Below, in pieces: positions 23,680 to 35,340 of a stretch of DNA of 64,000 bases. The stretch is from the NCBI RefSeq assembly GCF_002878395.1, contig NC_061120.1:113959212-114023211 (forward strand), read 5' to 3'. The position numbers and the translations under genes were made by a program. The notes beneath the pieces are model-generated. The model saw nothing but the letters and a program-made list of their open reading frames with translations, searched no databases and was not told the origin of the DNA. Within the stretch, counting starts at the first letter, position 1, and each line of letters opens with the position of its first letter. This DNA is from Capsicum annuum (lineage: Eukaryota > Streptophyta > Magnoliopsida > Solanales > Solanaceae).

Positions 23680-25297
23680 TATCAGCGCCCAATCGCACAT
23701 TCAAGTATACATGGTCTACCAAGTAATATAGTGGCCTTCAAGAAAGCCGAATATCGATCCCATAGGGACTTGTTCTAAAAACTATTCAATTTCAGTTAAC
23801 AATTTAGACTCAATGGATGCAAGAGTAATAAAAAGAGAGTTTGAAATTTATAAACTAATTGTAAAGTAAACAATACGTAAATTAAAAGAATTGAGATAAT
23901 CAATAGGAGAAAGCCCATGTTTAAATAAATTCGAACAATGATACTATATTATTGAAATTCATTCATTAACTTACTTATCTTGGTTGTTGATTCATAGGGT
24001 TAATTGCATGATCATGGTCACCTGACCTCCAACCGTTTACCTAATTTGGACATTCAAACTACATTGTTGAGAGGGGATGTAATAATCCTATTAAGTGTTT
24101 GACGTTATCATCCTACATGTTAATCAAGTAAGCCTTTTAGGTACATCCATGTCCTAGATGCCAATTCAAATTCCTCATTTCATAAAAGAATAAGAACCCT
24201 AATTTGTTCATCCCCACGTTCTATCTCCCTATCCCCTCTCCCGAGATTACAAAGTTGACAATATATCTATTCTAAGGGTGATCAATCCTTAAAATAATTA
24301 AAATAAGGATAAACAAGAACCCAATTATGATAATTAAATTAAATAAAATCAATTCAAAACGATAATCTCCATGTTCTTGTCTTTTACACCGAAAAAGGAG
24401 TTTTAAGCCACTCATAGACATAATCATCATCAAAATTGTTGAATTAATGATCCAAACCATTAATAAACTGAAGCTAAAAGATTAAAAACCCTAAAATACA
24501 TGTATTAGAAGCTCCTCTAAGCCTCCAAGACATGACAAAGTCTTTACAATGTACATACAAAGTCCCATTTATAGTAATTGAAGTTTGGCCATGTAGGAAA
24601 TAGGCATTGTGGCCCGTTTCTTGATTAAACCAAGTGGCCATCACATCACATTGGCTATTAAGGTCATATAGTGGTTGTGATGCATCCCTATCATGATACC
24701 TCACTGGAGAGTCTATTTGGAGGTCAAAACTTTGCCTAGTGCCATTGCTTTTCATTCCAACCTTTGTGGTGTATTTCAAATGAATTTCCAGCCTTAAAAT
24801 AATCAATATATCACAATGAGAAGAATACAGTAGATCCTACATCAATTTATATGACTGGTTAGAGACCAAAACAACACAATATCAAGAACGGTGAACTCAA
24901 AACATGAGCTAAGACTAGGCTTGTTCATATTGAACTTTAACTTTTTGTTTTGCCTCTTTGTTAGATTCAATTGATTATTGCACATTATGAGCAAGTTATT
25001 CCATATATAAAAATACAATTAAACCATTTGGAACTTATTTACCACCCTAGAATCCATCGATATAGACTAGAGAAGCACCTAACTCAGCTAGTAAACATTA
25101 GTTTCCTCGATTGAACTCTAAGTAACCCATTTAAGTACGAACTTGTTTGGAATTCACATTGAACATTGTAATCACACGCTTGACCACTGAGATTCTTATT
25201 TCTATCATCATCACTCATAAATCAAAGAATTATTCTCAAAACAAAACTAAACAAGATAGAATAGTAACTATAGAGGACATAAATACACTCAACATCA
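23680..25297 (-). repeat. 5' LTR of inner Athila-like element
   Basis: About 1.62 kb, pairs with 17853-19462. The U5 end is next to the PBS. The TATA box on the minus strand is at 24566-24574. The open frames at 24272-24806 lie in the LTR and are not genes. Confidence 0.85.
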
Positions 25298-25302
25298 GTA
25301 AA
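25298..25302. repeat. Target site duplication of inner element, right (gtaaa)
   Basis: Partner of 17848-17852, 4 of 5 positions identical. Confidence 0.55.
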
Positions 25303-26299
25303 CCCCAATTTCATATTACTGAATTGATTTGTTAACTAATTCTATAATACAGCTATCTAAGAAGATATAACTATAATTTTTGTCCACCTCCAACACTCTC
25401 TAAATGTTTTTGTAGCATTTCTTGTGTCAGATTACCACTTTGGATTTCCCTGTACAATCCGGTTCAACAAAGTATATAGATCAACACACGTCAATTCGAA
25501 ATCTTGATCACCTATAGCTGAATCTAGGAAAATTTTTGTGTTATGGTCAAGTGAATCAAAAAAAGTATGAGCTAATATCTCATTGTATTGCTAATGATAT
25601 AGACAGTCTCAAAGAAGAGCTTTGAACCTCTCCCATGAATGATATAAGTTCTCATATGGCTTTTATTTAAAGCGCACAATCTCATTGTGAAGTCTCAAAG
25701 TCTTAGCAGATTGGAAGAATCAAATGAGGAATTTTTAGGCTAAATCATCCCATGTTGTGAGTGAACCTTCAGGCGCAGTGTTCAACCACTTCTTTGCTTC
25801 CCCCAATAGTAAATGGGGAAAAAGTACCAGCCTAACGTAATAAGTTGACACACCTATAAAAATGAATGTGTCACTAATCTTTAGAAAGTTCTGCAGGTGG
25901 ACTTGTGGATCTTCATGTGAAAGCTCCATAATCTATCCACTGCTGATAAAAAGCTACACCATGTTCTATTTCATCTCAATCCAGCAATCGGTTTCTAAAA
26001 TAGGGAGGTCAAAATTTATCGAAAGTGGGATTTCCACTTTGCGAATTGTCTTGCGGGCTAGTTGATCTTGACCTATTAGATCATGATTGTCTTGTTCCTA
26101 TTAAAATTGTGGGATATGGGGGAGAAGGATTGCTTCTCTCTTTTGTTGATGAAAGTGTTGCTCGAGTTTAGGGCTTAGTTCAATCAACTCCCTATCCCTT
26201 GCTAGCATACTGCCCTATGAACCCATTTCCTGCAAATTCGATACCAAGACCCAGAGTAGAGCACCAAAAAATTATAAAAAAAATGGTTACCAATTTACA
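25303..26299 (-). pseudogene. Gag N-terminal and core part (outer element)
   Basis: 25735-25929 reads 'ELSHEDPQVHLQNFL', 'RLVLFPHLLLGEAKKWLN' and 'GSLTTWDDLA', the retrotransposon gag core (the usual '.LFPFSL...A..WL...P.GSI.TW..L'). Downstream pieces read 'NLYHSWERFKALL', matching 'LYEAWERFK.LL'. It is interrupted by stops. It is continuous with 17852 once the inner element is removed. Confidence 0.75.
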
Positions 26300-26319
26300 A
26301 GTCCTCGGTAATGATGCCA
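26300..26319 (-). other. Primer binding site, tRNA-Asp type (outer element)
   Basis: The minus strand TGGCATCATTACCGAGGACT keeps 13 of 20 positions of the expected TGGCGCCGTTGCCGGGGATC. It is more decayed than the inner copy, in line with greater age. Confidence 0.6.
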
Positions 26320-26324
26320 AAAAG

Positions 26325-27977
26325 TTATTGCACACACGCAAATATATGTGGTCTCACCAAGTAATATAGTGGCAGTTTACAAAGCCGAATACCGATCCCT
26401 CAGAGACTTGTGTTAAATAACTATTCAATTCTAGTTTAACTATTGAGAATTAAATAGATGCAATTATATCCAAGAGAGCTATGAAAATGATAAAATAAAA
26501 GTAAACTAAAATAATGCGCGAAAGTAAAGACTTAGGAAAATCAATGGATTAAAATCCAGGGTTAAAGTATTTTGAACAATCATACTACGATATTGAACTT
26601 TATTGGTTATATTGCTTATCTTTATCTTTGATTCGCAGGGTTGATAGTATGATCATTTTCTCTCGAGCCTCTAATCACCTATATAACTTACACTCCAACT
26701 ACATCGTTGAGAAGGATGTGATAACTAAGCTAAATAGATTTATACTTTATCCCGTAGTGAACCAAACATGGCTTATAGGTATACTGTATCCTAGTCGCTA
26801 ATTCAAATTCCTTATTTTATTACAGAATAAGAAAAATACTTTATCTATCCCCAAGTTCTAAATTCTAATTCTCTCTGTTGATATAATAACATCGACTATT
26901 GATATATTCTAGGGGTTGCAAATCTTTAAAATAGTGATATAAAGGATAGAAAAAATCAAATATGATATGCAATCCAAACAAACTCAATTCAAAGAAAAAG
27001 TAAACATGTTCTTGGCCTTAACCCTGGAAAGGGGCGTTTAGCTACCAATATATGTAATCGTAATGAATCTTATTGAATTCATGATAGAATCCATTTAAAA
27101 ACTAAAGTAAAAAAGAAATAAACCCTAAAATAAGTGTTGAGAATCCCCTCTCCAAATCCTAAGACATTCAAAAGTATCCTAAAGTGATTTACTAAGTATT
27201 AATGTGTTGTATTTATAGTAAGACAAGTTGGCCATGTGTGGACTAAAAGGTGCGGTGCGCCACTCTCTCCCTTGGCCTAAGAAACATGATTCCTTGATAT
27301 ATCCATTAGATTAAGGTGCATGACATTCTACTTACTCCCTTGCTGAATGGTCCACGATACCCCTATATTGCGTAGGCTCACTGAAAATTTCCCTTTGACG
27401 TTTAACTCTTCTCATGCATTTCTCTTTCCACCCTAAGCCTTGTAATGTTTTTTTACCTTCATTTCTAGATTTTTTTAACATCCATATATCCTCATAATAA
27501 AATCATCAAACATCTTATAACATTATACACCACAGATTAAATCTCAAAACAACAAACATTCTATAACAATGAAGTAGACACTTAAGCTAAGACTAGGTTT
27601 TCCCACATTGATCTTTAACTTATTATTTTTAATCTAGGCTTAATTCAATTTCACTTTGAAGATTATAAAAAAAAATTTCCATTCATAATTACACAATAAT
27701 ACCATTATGAACTTATTAAAAACATTAGAACCCATAGAGATAGACTAGACAAATACTTAGCTCAAGGTAGTAACACTAGTTTTCTCAGTTGAACCCTAAG
27801 TGATCAATTTGAATCCACTCTTGTTTCAAAACACCATTAAACATTGTCATCACATACTTAAACACATAGATACTTATATTTATCATTATTTACTCATTAT
27901 GCACATAAGTGTAATTTAAAACAAGGCTAAATAAGCTAGGATAGCAACACTAAAGTGCATAAATACATCTCAAATTA
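26325..27977 (-). repeat. 5' LTR of outer Athila-like element
   Basis: About 1.65 kb, pairs with 13081-14738. It shares 'actaagtattaaYgtgttg' and 'tatagt' around the TATA box (27209-27218) and 'gcgtaggctcact' near 27375. It ends 'caaatta', followed by ggata. Confidence 0.8.
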
Positions 27978-27982
27978 GGATA
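27978..27982. repeat. Target site duplication ggata, right copy
   Basis: Exact partner of 13076-13080. Confidence 0.75.
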
Positions 27983-28712
27983 CTAGTCATATGGTGATGG
28001 TACGATTTAGGCCTAGGGAGTTTTTTGTTGGAAAGAATATTGCATCCAAATTTTTGATCAAGTTACGAGTGGAGGGTACCATTTGTATGGTGTGGATACG
28101 AGTTAAGGGGTCTAATCGTACCCTCTTGCATCTATTTTATAGCTTTTAAGTTGAAGGTATTTTGGACATTTTCCACAGCAATCCATTAAGTCCCCACATC
28201 TTATAATGCTATTTTTCCCTATACTATACTTTAGAATATCAAAAACACTCTCTAAACTCTCTCAAGCTCTTACGTCAAGAAAAGGCTAAAATTTCTTGAA
28301 GTCAATCAACGTGGGGCTTTCATGCTATGGAATTTGTTAAATGTTTTTGTTTCATGGACATTGGTTTTTTCTATGGTCAGGGGCATGTCCTAACCGGATG
28401 TTCTTAGTTTTCGAATAGAGGCTTTGTGTGACTACTATGGATATGTGGTGGTGTCAGTATTGGTCTCAACCTTGGTATTGGTATTGGCATTGGGGATGAC
28501 ACCAGGTGGGTATTTTTTTGAATATTTTGTTGGTTATGATTAAAAACTTCTTTTAATATATTTTAGTTGGTTTTTATACATCTTGTTATATGTTCAAAAA
28601 TTATCTAACATAGGATGTAGGGCAGTTATGGTTGGGTCTTGTGGGTGGTCTCTGATCCCTATTGGGCTTGGGGCACTCGACATAACTTGGACCTAGTTCT
28701 TCTCTTATGAGA
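27983..28712 (+). repeat. Chromovirus-type LTR, right part, ending at a PBS
   Basis: Continues the LTR interrupted at 13075. It contains the 'ttggacattttccac' and 'aacactctctaaactctctc' landmarks (also near 8840 and 42220). After an internal deletion near 28345 it runs into the U5 landmarks 'gaggctttgtgtgactac', 'gacatttcgt'-like and 'gactaggccc'-like end phrases. It ends at the PBS at 28714. Confidence 0.6.
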
Positions 28713-28713
28713 T

Positions 28714-28725
28714 TGGTATCATAGC
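28714..28725 (+). other. Primer binding site, tRNA-iMet type
   Basis: TGGTATCATAGC, against TGGTATCAGAGC expected for initiator Met tRNA. Same position relative to the LTR and gag as 43245-43256 and 57932-57943. Confidence 0.65.
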
Positions 28726-28921
28726 CCTAGGTTCATGGTTAATTGGGAGTTCACAAATTCATGATGAGTAGAGTCTCTTTTAAGGGTGTGTAGCATGCCA
28801 CACTCATAATGGAGAGGATATAAGGTATTTAGGAATGTTTATTTTTCTTATGCTTTGTAATCCAGCTATGGAGTCTATCTCTTGAAATCTTTTCTAATTC
28901 ACACTTTTTTCTTTTCAGATT

Positions 28922-29505
28922 ATGCCTCCTCGATGATATAAATCTACTGGAAACTCCTTTGTCTTTCCTAAGGATAATGTTAATGGGACACATTCTTCTT
29001 ATGGTATCTAGACACAGTCTAGAGGTCCAGTTTATGATTGTTGAAATATAGTTTCACCGGTACCCTCTCGTCCTTCTCGAGCTCCTCATGCTGAAGTGAT
29101 GAATGATGATTTTTGTCAATCAACTCATATATTGACACAATTGGTTACTTCTAAATCTTAGCATGATGTTTATGTTACTCAATATTCTAAGGCCACAAGG
29201 GTTAGCCAGTTTATGATAATAAACCCTTCGACTTTTACTGGTTTTAAGGTTGAGAAGGATCCACAAGGATTTCTAGATAAAATAGATAAGATTTTTGATA
29301 CTTGATATTAGAGAGTAAGGCTGCCTTGTTGATCAAGGACATAGATATCTCTAGGTTGTTTGTGTACATGTAATAGGTGGAGGAAGAAAAGTTAAAGAAA
29401 GTTGAGATAGACTAGAGGCAGGGCAAGAAGTTTAGGTTCTCTCAGTAGGGTGGTGGCTAATAACAGAGAGGTAGAAATGGTGGTAAGTGGCCCTAGAAAA
29501 AATTG
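28922..29505 (+). pseudogene. Chromovirus Gag remnant (unit 1)
   Basis: Begins ATG CCT CCT CGA (MPPR), the usual start of this gag. 'QFMIINPSTFTGFKVEKDPQGFLDKIDKIF' (29210-29300) matches 'FLRMNPP.FTGS...EDP..F...+.+.F'. A block of about 290 bp present in units 2 and 3, from 'LKDVAYQW' onwards, is missing near 29305. The end reads 'QGKKFRFSQ'. Stops are frequent. It fuses directly to an LTR fragment near 29510. Confidence 0.65.
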
Positions 29506-29509
29506 GGCA

Positions 29510-30787
29510 ATTTGTGGTCTTACTTTGTCACACGGGAATGGTCAATTGTTACACGGTTTTGGTTTTGGGAACTATATGTCTTCAACATGTTTGTTAAAAT
29601 GACAATGAGAATTATTTTTTCCCATAGTTTGACTATTTTTGTAATCTTCGCATTGCATAATATGGTAATGTACCTTAAATTGGTTATGTTTGTTTTATAT
29701 GGATTGAGAAGCCCTAGGTGGCCATGCATTTGGTTTAATAGGAAACCTTGTGGGATACATGTAAATCCCCTAAGACTTGTCTAATAACATTACTTGCAAG
29801 CTATAGTCGGTATGATGGTGCCACTTCATAATACCTTGATAATTCACTCTTGGAATTGGTAGTTTTTTTAGGCGCTAAATCTTTTAATTGGGCAATATTG
29901 GCAGATTGAAATACATAACTGTGAAGCTGTGAGTCTGATGGACAGATACTGGAAACTCATATTTGACAACATGAGGGGTTGTTATAGTGACCATATGCTT
30001 GTAGGGTACACAAGAATCCCCTATGTTTATACATGTACATATGCATTATGGAGGGTGACGAGCACATGAGAATCCTCGACACTTATGATATCTTTGGTTC
30101 GTTATGCAACATGCACTGAGGCCCGTTAAGGAGGTAACACTATACACATATATCCTATTGGTGAATTATGACGGTAAAGCTATGAAATCCAGGTTAAGGT
30201 TTTAAATGCAAGCTAAACCCAATTCCCTTTTTCGACATTGTATATATGTATCTTTGTGGTGGCATATCATTATTTACTTTGGTTTTGAATAATGATATTG
30301 TCTTATACTTTTTTCTAGGTACATGTTAGCATTTACCCGCTAATCATCTTTGGGTTCTGTATCCCCACGTGATGAGGAACCAGCCATACTACTCTTTCTG
30401 CTCAGTGACTTAGATTTGGGGAAAACATTATGTCAGACATAAGTAATAGGCTTCCATACTCTAAAAGACTCCATTTTATTTTATGGACTTCATTACATTG
30501 TTATTGTTTCTTGGACTTTTGTTTTGGCTACTGTTGGGGTCATGTCCCAACTAAACGTTCTTTGTTTTTGGATAGAGGCTTTGTGTGACTACTATTGGAA
30601 CGGGCGGTGTCAGTATTGGTGTCAACATTTGTATATGTATTGGCATTGGGGCTTACATCAATTGGATATTTAGTTATGATTATCAACTTGTTTAAATATC
30701 TTTCAATTGATTTTGATACATCTTCTTATATGTTAGGAATTCATATCACATAGGTTGCAGGGCAGTTATTTTTGGGTCTTAGCGGTG
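29510..30787 (+). repeat. Internal LTR fragment (unit 1)
   Basis: From 'atgagaattattttttccca' near 29606 this follows the chromovirus LTR through the 'atcccctaag', 'gatatctttggttcg', 'tatccccacgtgatgag' and 'gaggctttgtgtgactac' landmarks, but it lies after gag instead of outside it. The same gag-to-LTR junction occurs at 44370-44480. The fragment continues at 41345-41397 beyond the 10.5-kb insertion. The ORFs 29503-29784 and 30766-31032 are incidental. Confidence 0.6.
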
Positions 30788-30792
30788 GTTTT

Positions 30793-32470
30793 TGATATGT
30801 GAGCAGATGCTAACACATTTGAGGCTGTTAACTGAGAATAATTGGAAAGTTTTAAGAAAATTTTGTCGTTTTTGATTGTTTTCTCTTTGATATTGCAGTA
30901 AATATCAAGATGCAAGAGGACCAGCAATAATGAAAGTAAAAGAGCTAATTTTTGAGCAAGTAAAGAGGAAAGTATAGCTGATAACTTGTTTGATATATCG
31001 TTAGCCTTGTGATAAGCTATCAAAGTTGACATCAGCCTTAGACAGAGAATGAGATTCAGCTGGAAGAAGTGATGAAAACCTGTACTAGGCTGTTAGAGTT
31101 AAGATAAGCCATCAGGATAGTCATCAGGCTTAGGTAGTGCTTGAGACTTGAAGTGAAAAAACGACGACAATTCTAATGATTCATCAAATTTGTGATAAGT
31201 TATAAGAATCATCATCAGCTGTAGACAGTGTGAGGTAGTGGGAGAAGAAGTGTGACGACATTTCCTGATAAGCCGTCATGTGTCTGATAAGCCATCAGGA
31301 ATGTCGTCATCCCAAGACAAAAACCATAAAAGTGAAAGAGGACCTGAAAATAATTCTGATAAGTCATCAGACTATTTATAAGTCATCAGAGTGTCATCAT
31401 CATCCTAAGGTATAAATCATCAAACTTGGAGAAGAAGCTGACGACATTTTTATAAGTCGTCAGACTCCTGATAAGGTGTCACATTTCGTCGTCACCTTTC
31501 CGAGAAAAGATCTCTAATCTTTGATTTGTTTCCATAATTAGGATGAAGTATTTAAGGCATAATTTAAGGTTTTTTTTAGCATCTTGAACTTCACATTTTC
31601 ATCAAGTTTTCTCTCTAGTTTTATCTTTAACATTAAAGTTTACTTTTGGAGAAATTATTATTACTGTTTTTTAGGATTTTCTACTATGATTTAGAAGGAG
31701 AAACACTTGTTAATATTCATCATTCTATAAGTATCACCTATCGAACTATGAATACAATTTGTGTTGTTTCTTTCTACGTTATGAGTAGCCAATTCCTTTA
31801 ATCCGAGTTGTGGGAACTATGGGTTCGGGTTTGTAACGTAACTAGGTGTTCAAGATTCTAACGGTGGTAGAAACTTCTTGTTAATTCCATTATTTTATAT
31901 TTTGACTATTGGTTGTAAACAATAGGCCTTGTTTACTAGTGATTTTCTTGAGATAAGAAATCAACCCTAGTAAAAAGTGAATTATCAACAGGGACTTCGA
32001 AGCATCAAACTTTTATTTAATAATTAATGTTGTAATAAGATTAATTAACCTGAGATAACATCTAGATATGAAATATGAATTCCCCAAGTTCGAAAGAATT
32101 AGGTGGTTAAATTTCTAAATAGGTTGAGAAATATTTAGACTTAACTTCGACAAGGATAGTCTGTTGTTCCTACCTACCACAAGAATCTTGAGCCGTTACT
32201 AGTATATGTCAAATCCCAACAACCATAGTGAACATAACTCTAGTTTCCTTTATCATATTGATCTCAAACATTGAATTGAGAAGTAACTATTTACTACCAT
32301 TCCAAAAAACCCCCATTCATAGGAAATTGCTAACTATTAGTTGATTAACCCGCAGATAACTCAAAATTCACACCATTTTTCCTGTGGGATTTTACCCCAA
32401 CCTAGTTGGGTTATATATTGACAATGATCACTTATATTTTTATAAAAGAGGTGTAGTTTGAGTATTATGA
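30793..32470 (+). repeat. 5' LTR of the 10.5-kb element
   Basis: 1678 bp starting TGATATGTGAGCAG. It holds an array of 'gataagYcRtcag' motifs (31103-31482), a TATA-like 'tatttaagg' near 31546 and the U5 end next to the PBS. It matches 39577-41339 apart from the SINE there. Confidence 0.85.
31103..31482 (+). promoter_or_regulatory. Array of 'gataagYcRtcag' motifs in U3
   Basis: Copies at 31103-31116, 31265-31280, 31284-31299, 31355-31370, 31375-31390, 31451-31463 and 31468-31482, with weaker ones before 31036. Each has near dyad symmetry around 'taag', as in 'ctgataagYcatcag'. The same array is in the 3' LTR at about 39770-40262. It is likely a cis-regulatory or structural repeat; the binding factor is unknown. 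Confidence 0.5.
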
Positions 32471-32474
32471 AAAA

Positions 32475-32494
32475 TGGCACCATTGTCGGGGAAT
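32475..32494 (+). other. Primer binding site, tRNA-Asp type
   Basis: TGGCACCATTGTCGGGGAAT matches TGGCGCCGTTGCCGGGGATC at about 15 of 20 positions. It is 4 nt after the LTR. Confidence 0.75.
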
Positions 32495-32540
32495 CACTGT
32501 TAGTCAAGTTTCCTAGTTTTACATTTATTTGTTATTTTTT

Positions 32541-34300
32541 ATGCCAAGAACCAAAAGTTTTGGAGAACCATTATTACCATTTAATCTGAAACCACAACTG
32601 ATAGCTAGAATGGCAAACCAACAGAAGACTGATAGGTTAGCAGCCTTTGCTGGAGCTCAGGTGAATATGTAGAATAATGGTCAACAAGTACGGAATCCAA
32701 ATCTTAAGGATGCAGACTTAGGAGATGAGGAGTTTCTAAATCCAAGTAACCTAAGGCATGTAAAGCAAATAGCTGCACCAGTACAGCGTAATGCTAATAG
32801 GAACTATCTGTTCCGAGGAAAGAAAGATCACCAACCAGTACAGTATGACCTCAATGAGTATGATAATGGAATGGATTAAGCAGGTGCAATGGGTGTAATT
32901 ATTCCTAGGTGAAATTATTCCTCCACTGTTAGCACCTAGGGTGAAATTAAATATTATGAGTACTATGATTCAACTCATTTATCTGAAGGGGTTGTTTAAT
33001 GGCCTTCCTGGGGATGATCAGAACTTGCATCTGGTGAACTTTGTCACCATTTATAAATCTTTTGGTAACCTAGGAGTGGGTCAGTGTGCTATCCGTTTGA
33101 GATTGTTTCCGTTGTCTCTGTCCGGGGAGTCAACATTATGGCTTAATGAGCTGACACCAGATTCTATAACCACTAGAGGCAGTTGAAAAAAGCTTTCCTA
33201 GAAAGGTTCTTTCCACCTTCTAGCAGGGTACAGTTGAGGGATGAGATCAGTAACTTTAGATAGCTTCCAACTGAAGCCTTGCATGAAACTTGGGAGAGAT
33301 TCAAAAAGAAGCTGATGCAGTGTCCGAACCACAACATAATGGATATACACTTGATGGAGACTTTGTACAGGGCTCTTAACTCTGTGACAAAACTGATTAT
33401 AGATAATATTTCTGGCAGTTCATTTGTTGATCTTACATTCCAGAGGCTTTAGAAATGCTAGAGAGAATGACCAAACAGAGTCGGGCATGGTATACTAGAG
33501 ACTCTATGGTAGCAAGCCTTACTATTTCTGTTGGTATGACTGCAGAATAATGCAAAAGAGACAAGAACCATGATCAAGATAGGGCTCACCTAAAAATGCA
33601 GATGAACTTGCTAACCAAGAATTTACTATCAGGTAAAACTGAGAAAGTGAAGGCTATGGGATTGTAGGGAAAAGTGGAGTCCGACTCAGAAGAAAAGGAA
33701 AACTATGCAAATAATCAGGGGTTTTTTTGAGAAAATAGCCAAGGAAATCAAGGTTGGACTTATTATGACAAGGTTGGATATAAGAACCAGGAGCAAGGAA
33801 ATTAGAGAAGCAATAATGATAGGAGTGGGTTATATGTCCCTCTTGGAAATCATGAGGCCGCTACAACAAGTTCTTAAAAGATGTCCATGGAGGACATAAT
33901 GGCCAAATTGTTAAAGAAAGTGGAGGCTACCAACTCAAGGATGACTACCATAAAGATCAAACTGTCCTCTATGAGTCAGTTGGCAAACTCACACTCCAGT
34001 TCGATCACACAGCTCAAACAACAAATAACCCAACTCTCTATATCCTAAACCAAAGAAAGAGTGAAACGTTACCTAGTGATATAGTTTAGAATTTGCAGAA
34101 TGATGGCTCATGTATGGTGATTACCACTAGAAGTGGTAGGATAATACCTGGACTTTCTAAGGGCAAAGATGGAGTTGAAGATATGATTGAAGTAGATGGT
34201 GAGCTGGAAAAAGATAATCCAGTAGCATCTAAGAAGCTAGATGGCATTGATATCTCTTCTAATCATCAGTAGGTTGATGAGTTTGAAAAAGGGAAAGAGA
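32541..34300 (+). pseudogene. Athila/Tat-type Gag
   Basis: The ATG at 32541 starts 'MPRTKSFGEPLLPF', about 47 bp after the PBS. The frame stays mostly readable to 32878, with 'RNANRNYLFRGKKD'. The core runs from 32941 to 33420: 'LVNFVTIYKSFG', 'AIRLRLFPLSLSGES', 'WLNELTPDSITT', then after a 1-nt shift 'KKAFLERFFPPSSRVQLRDEI' and 'ALHETWERFKKKLMQCPNHN'. These are the standard gag-core motifs. The stretch after 33480 holds 'RAWYTRDSMVA' and low-similarity sequence. I cannot find an intact zinc knuckle. Confidence 0.8.
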
Positions 34301-34317
34301 AGGAAAAGAAAGTAGTA

Positions 34318-35340
34318 GTGAAAACTCTCCCAAGACCACCAACTCCCTTTCCTCAAAGATTGAAGAAGAAGGCTGATGACATAAAATTTAGTAAATTCAT
34401 GGCAATGTTGAAGCAGTTAATAATAAATGTGCCTTTGGTGGAGGCACTCAAGCAAATGCCAGGGTATGCTAAATTCATGAAGGACCTTGTGATGAAGAAA
34501 AGAGCGGTGAGCTACTAACCGAAGGATAATCTCCATCATTGTAGCACTATTTCTATGAGGTCCTTGGTGTAAAAGAAGGTAGACCCTGGAGCATTCACTA
34601 TTCTTTGTATGATTGGGTCTCTAGAATTTGCTAAGGCCTTATGTGATCTGGGAGCGAGAATTAATCTGATGCTACTGGCTATATATAAAAATACGGGTTT
34701 GGGAAATCCCACACCTACCAACATGCGACTCGTGATGGTGGATAGGTCGGTAAAATAACCTGTTCGTATTTTGTATGATGTGTTGGTGAAGGTAGATAGC
34801 TTCATATTTCCTGCGGATTTCATTATTTTGGACTGCGAGGTGGACTTTGAGGTGCCCATAATCTTGGGTCGACCTTTCCTCATAACTGGAAGTGTGTTGA
34901 TTGATTTGCAAGCTGATGAGCTCTTATTTAGGATGAATAATGAAGTGCTGCAATTTGATGTGTGCTAATCAATGAAGCAGCATAAAGAAATGAGTGTGTT
35001 CTCAATTGTTGATGTATATTATGAGGATGAGCAGGAGGTGTCAATAGAGAAAAAACTTATTGTCAAGCCTTTAGCCTCAATTCTGATGAATTTTGATCGT
35101 GAAGGCATTAAGGAGTACGAAGAGACTATTTGTTCTTTGTCAATAATGGTTTCATACTCTTATTATCCTAAGAAGCTAGATCTTGATCTTGCTAATCGAC
35201 CAACACCACCGGCTAATCCAACAATCAAAGAGCCACCGATGTTGGAATTGAAAGAATTTCTAGGGCATTTAAGGAACGTGTTTTTGGGCAACGGAAACAC
35301 CCTACCTATTATTATTGCAGCTGATTGGGGAGAGTAGCAG
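34318..35340 (+). pseudogene. Athila/Tat-type aspartic protease region
   Basis: The linker 34318-34518 ('PPTPFPQRLKKKADD', 'FSKFMAMLKQL') is typical of the segment before protease. 'ALCDLGARINLM' at about 34637-34672 keeps the D-L-G triplet. 34771-34968 reads '[19 protein letters not shown]', '[10 protein letters not shown]' and '[12 protein letters not shown]'. 34972-35337 is a further 121-codon open stretch ('EYEETICSLS', 'LKEFLGHLRNVFLG') linking protease to RT. Only a few stops break the region, which makes it among the best kept coding parts here. Confidence 0.85.

Larger units (their letters stand above)
17853..25297 (-). mobile_element. Inner Athila-like element nested in gag of the outer copy
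   Basis: A 7.4-kb minus-strand element with 5' LTR 23680-25297, PBS 23654-23673, gag, protease, hairpin motif (21079-21125), non-coding tail and 3' LTR 17853-19462. Like the outer copy it goes from protease straight to the tail, with no RT, RNase H or integrase. Its LTRs resemble each other more than they do the outer pair. It is younger than the outer element by position. Confidence 0.85.
13081..27977 (-). mobile_element. Outer Athila-like Ty3/gypsy element, non-autonomous, with nested copy
   Basis: Minus-strand element. Its 3' LTR is 13081-14738, followed by PPT, non-coding tail, protease remnant (16420-17040), gag C-terminus (17041-17852), the inner element (17853-25302), gag N-terminus (25303-26299), tRNA-Asp-type PBS (26300-26319) and 5' LTR (26325-27977). 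The two outer LTRs resemble each other more than they resemble the inner pair, for example in the 'ttaaYgtgttgtatttatagt' region. Removing the inner insert gives an element of about 7.4 kb and continuous gag. It has no RT, RNase H or integrase. The 5-bp duplication ggata supports a single integration. Confidence 0.85.

Noticed and set aside
13081..27977. Tandem array of Athila-like elements sharing LTRs
   Set aside because: LTR subtypes pair outer with outer and inner with inner, and gag is continuous after removing the inner copy, so it is nesting.
30970..31482. CRISPR-like array
   Set aside because: Repeats are short, degenerate and irregularly spaced, lie in an LTR and recur in the other LTR; the genome is a plant.
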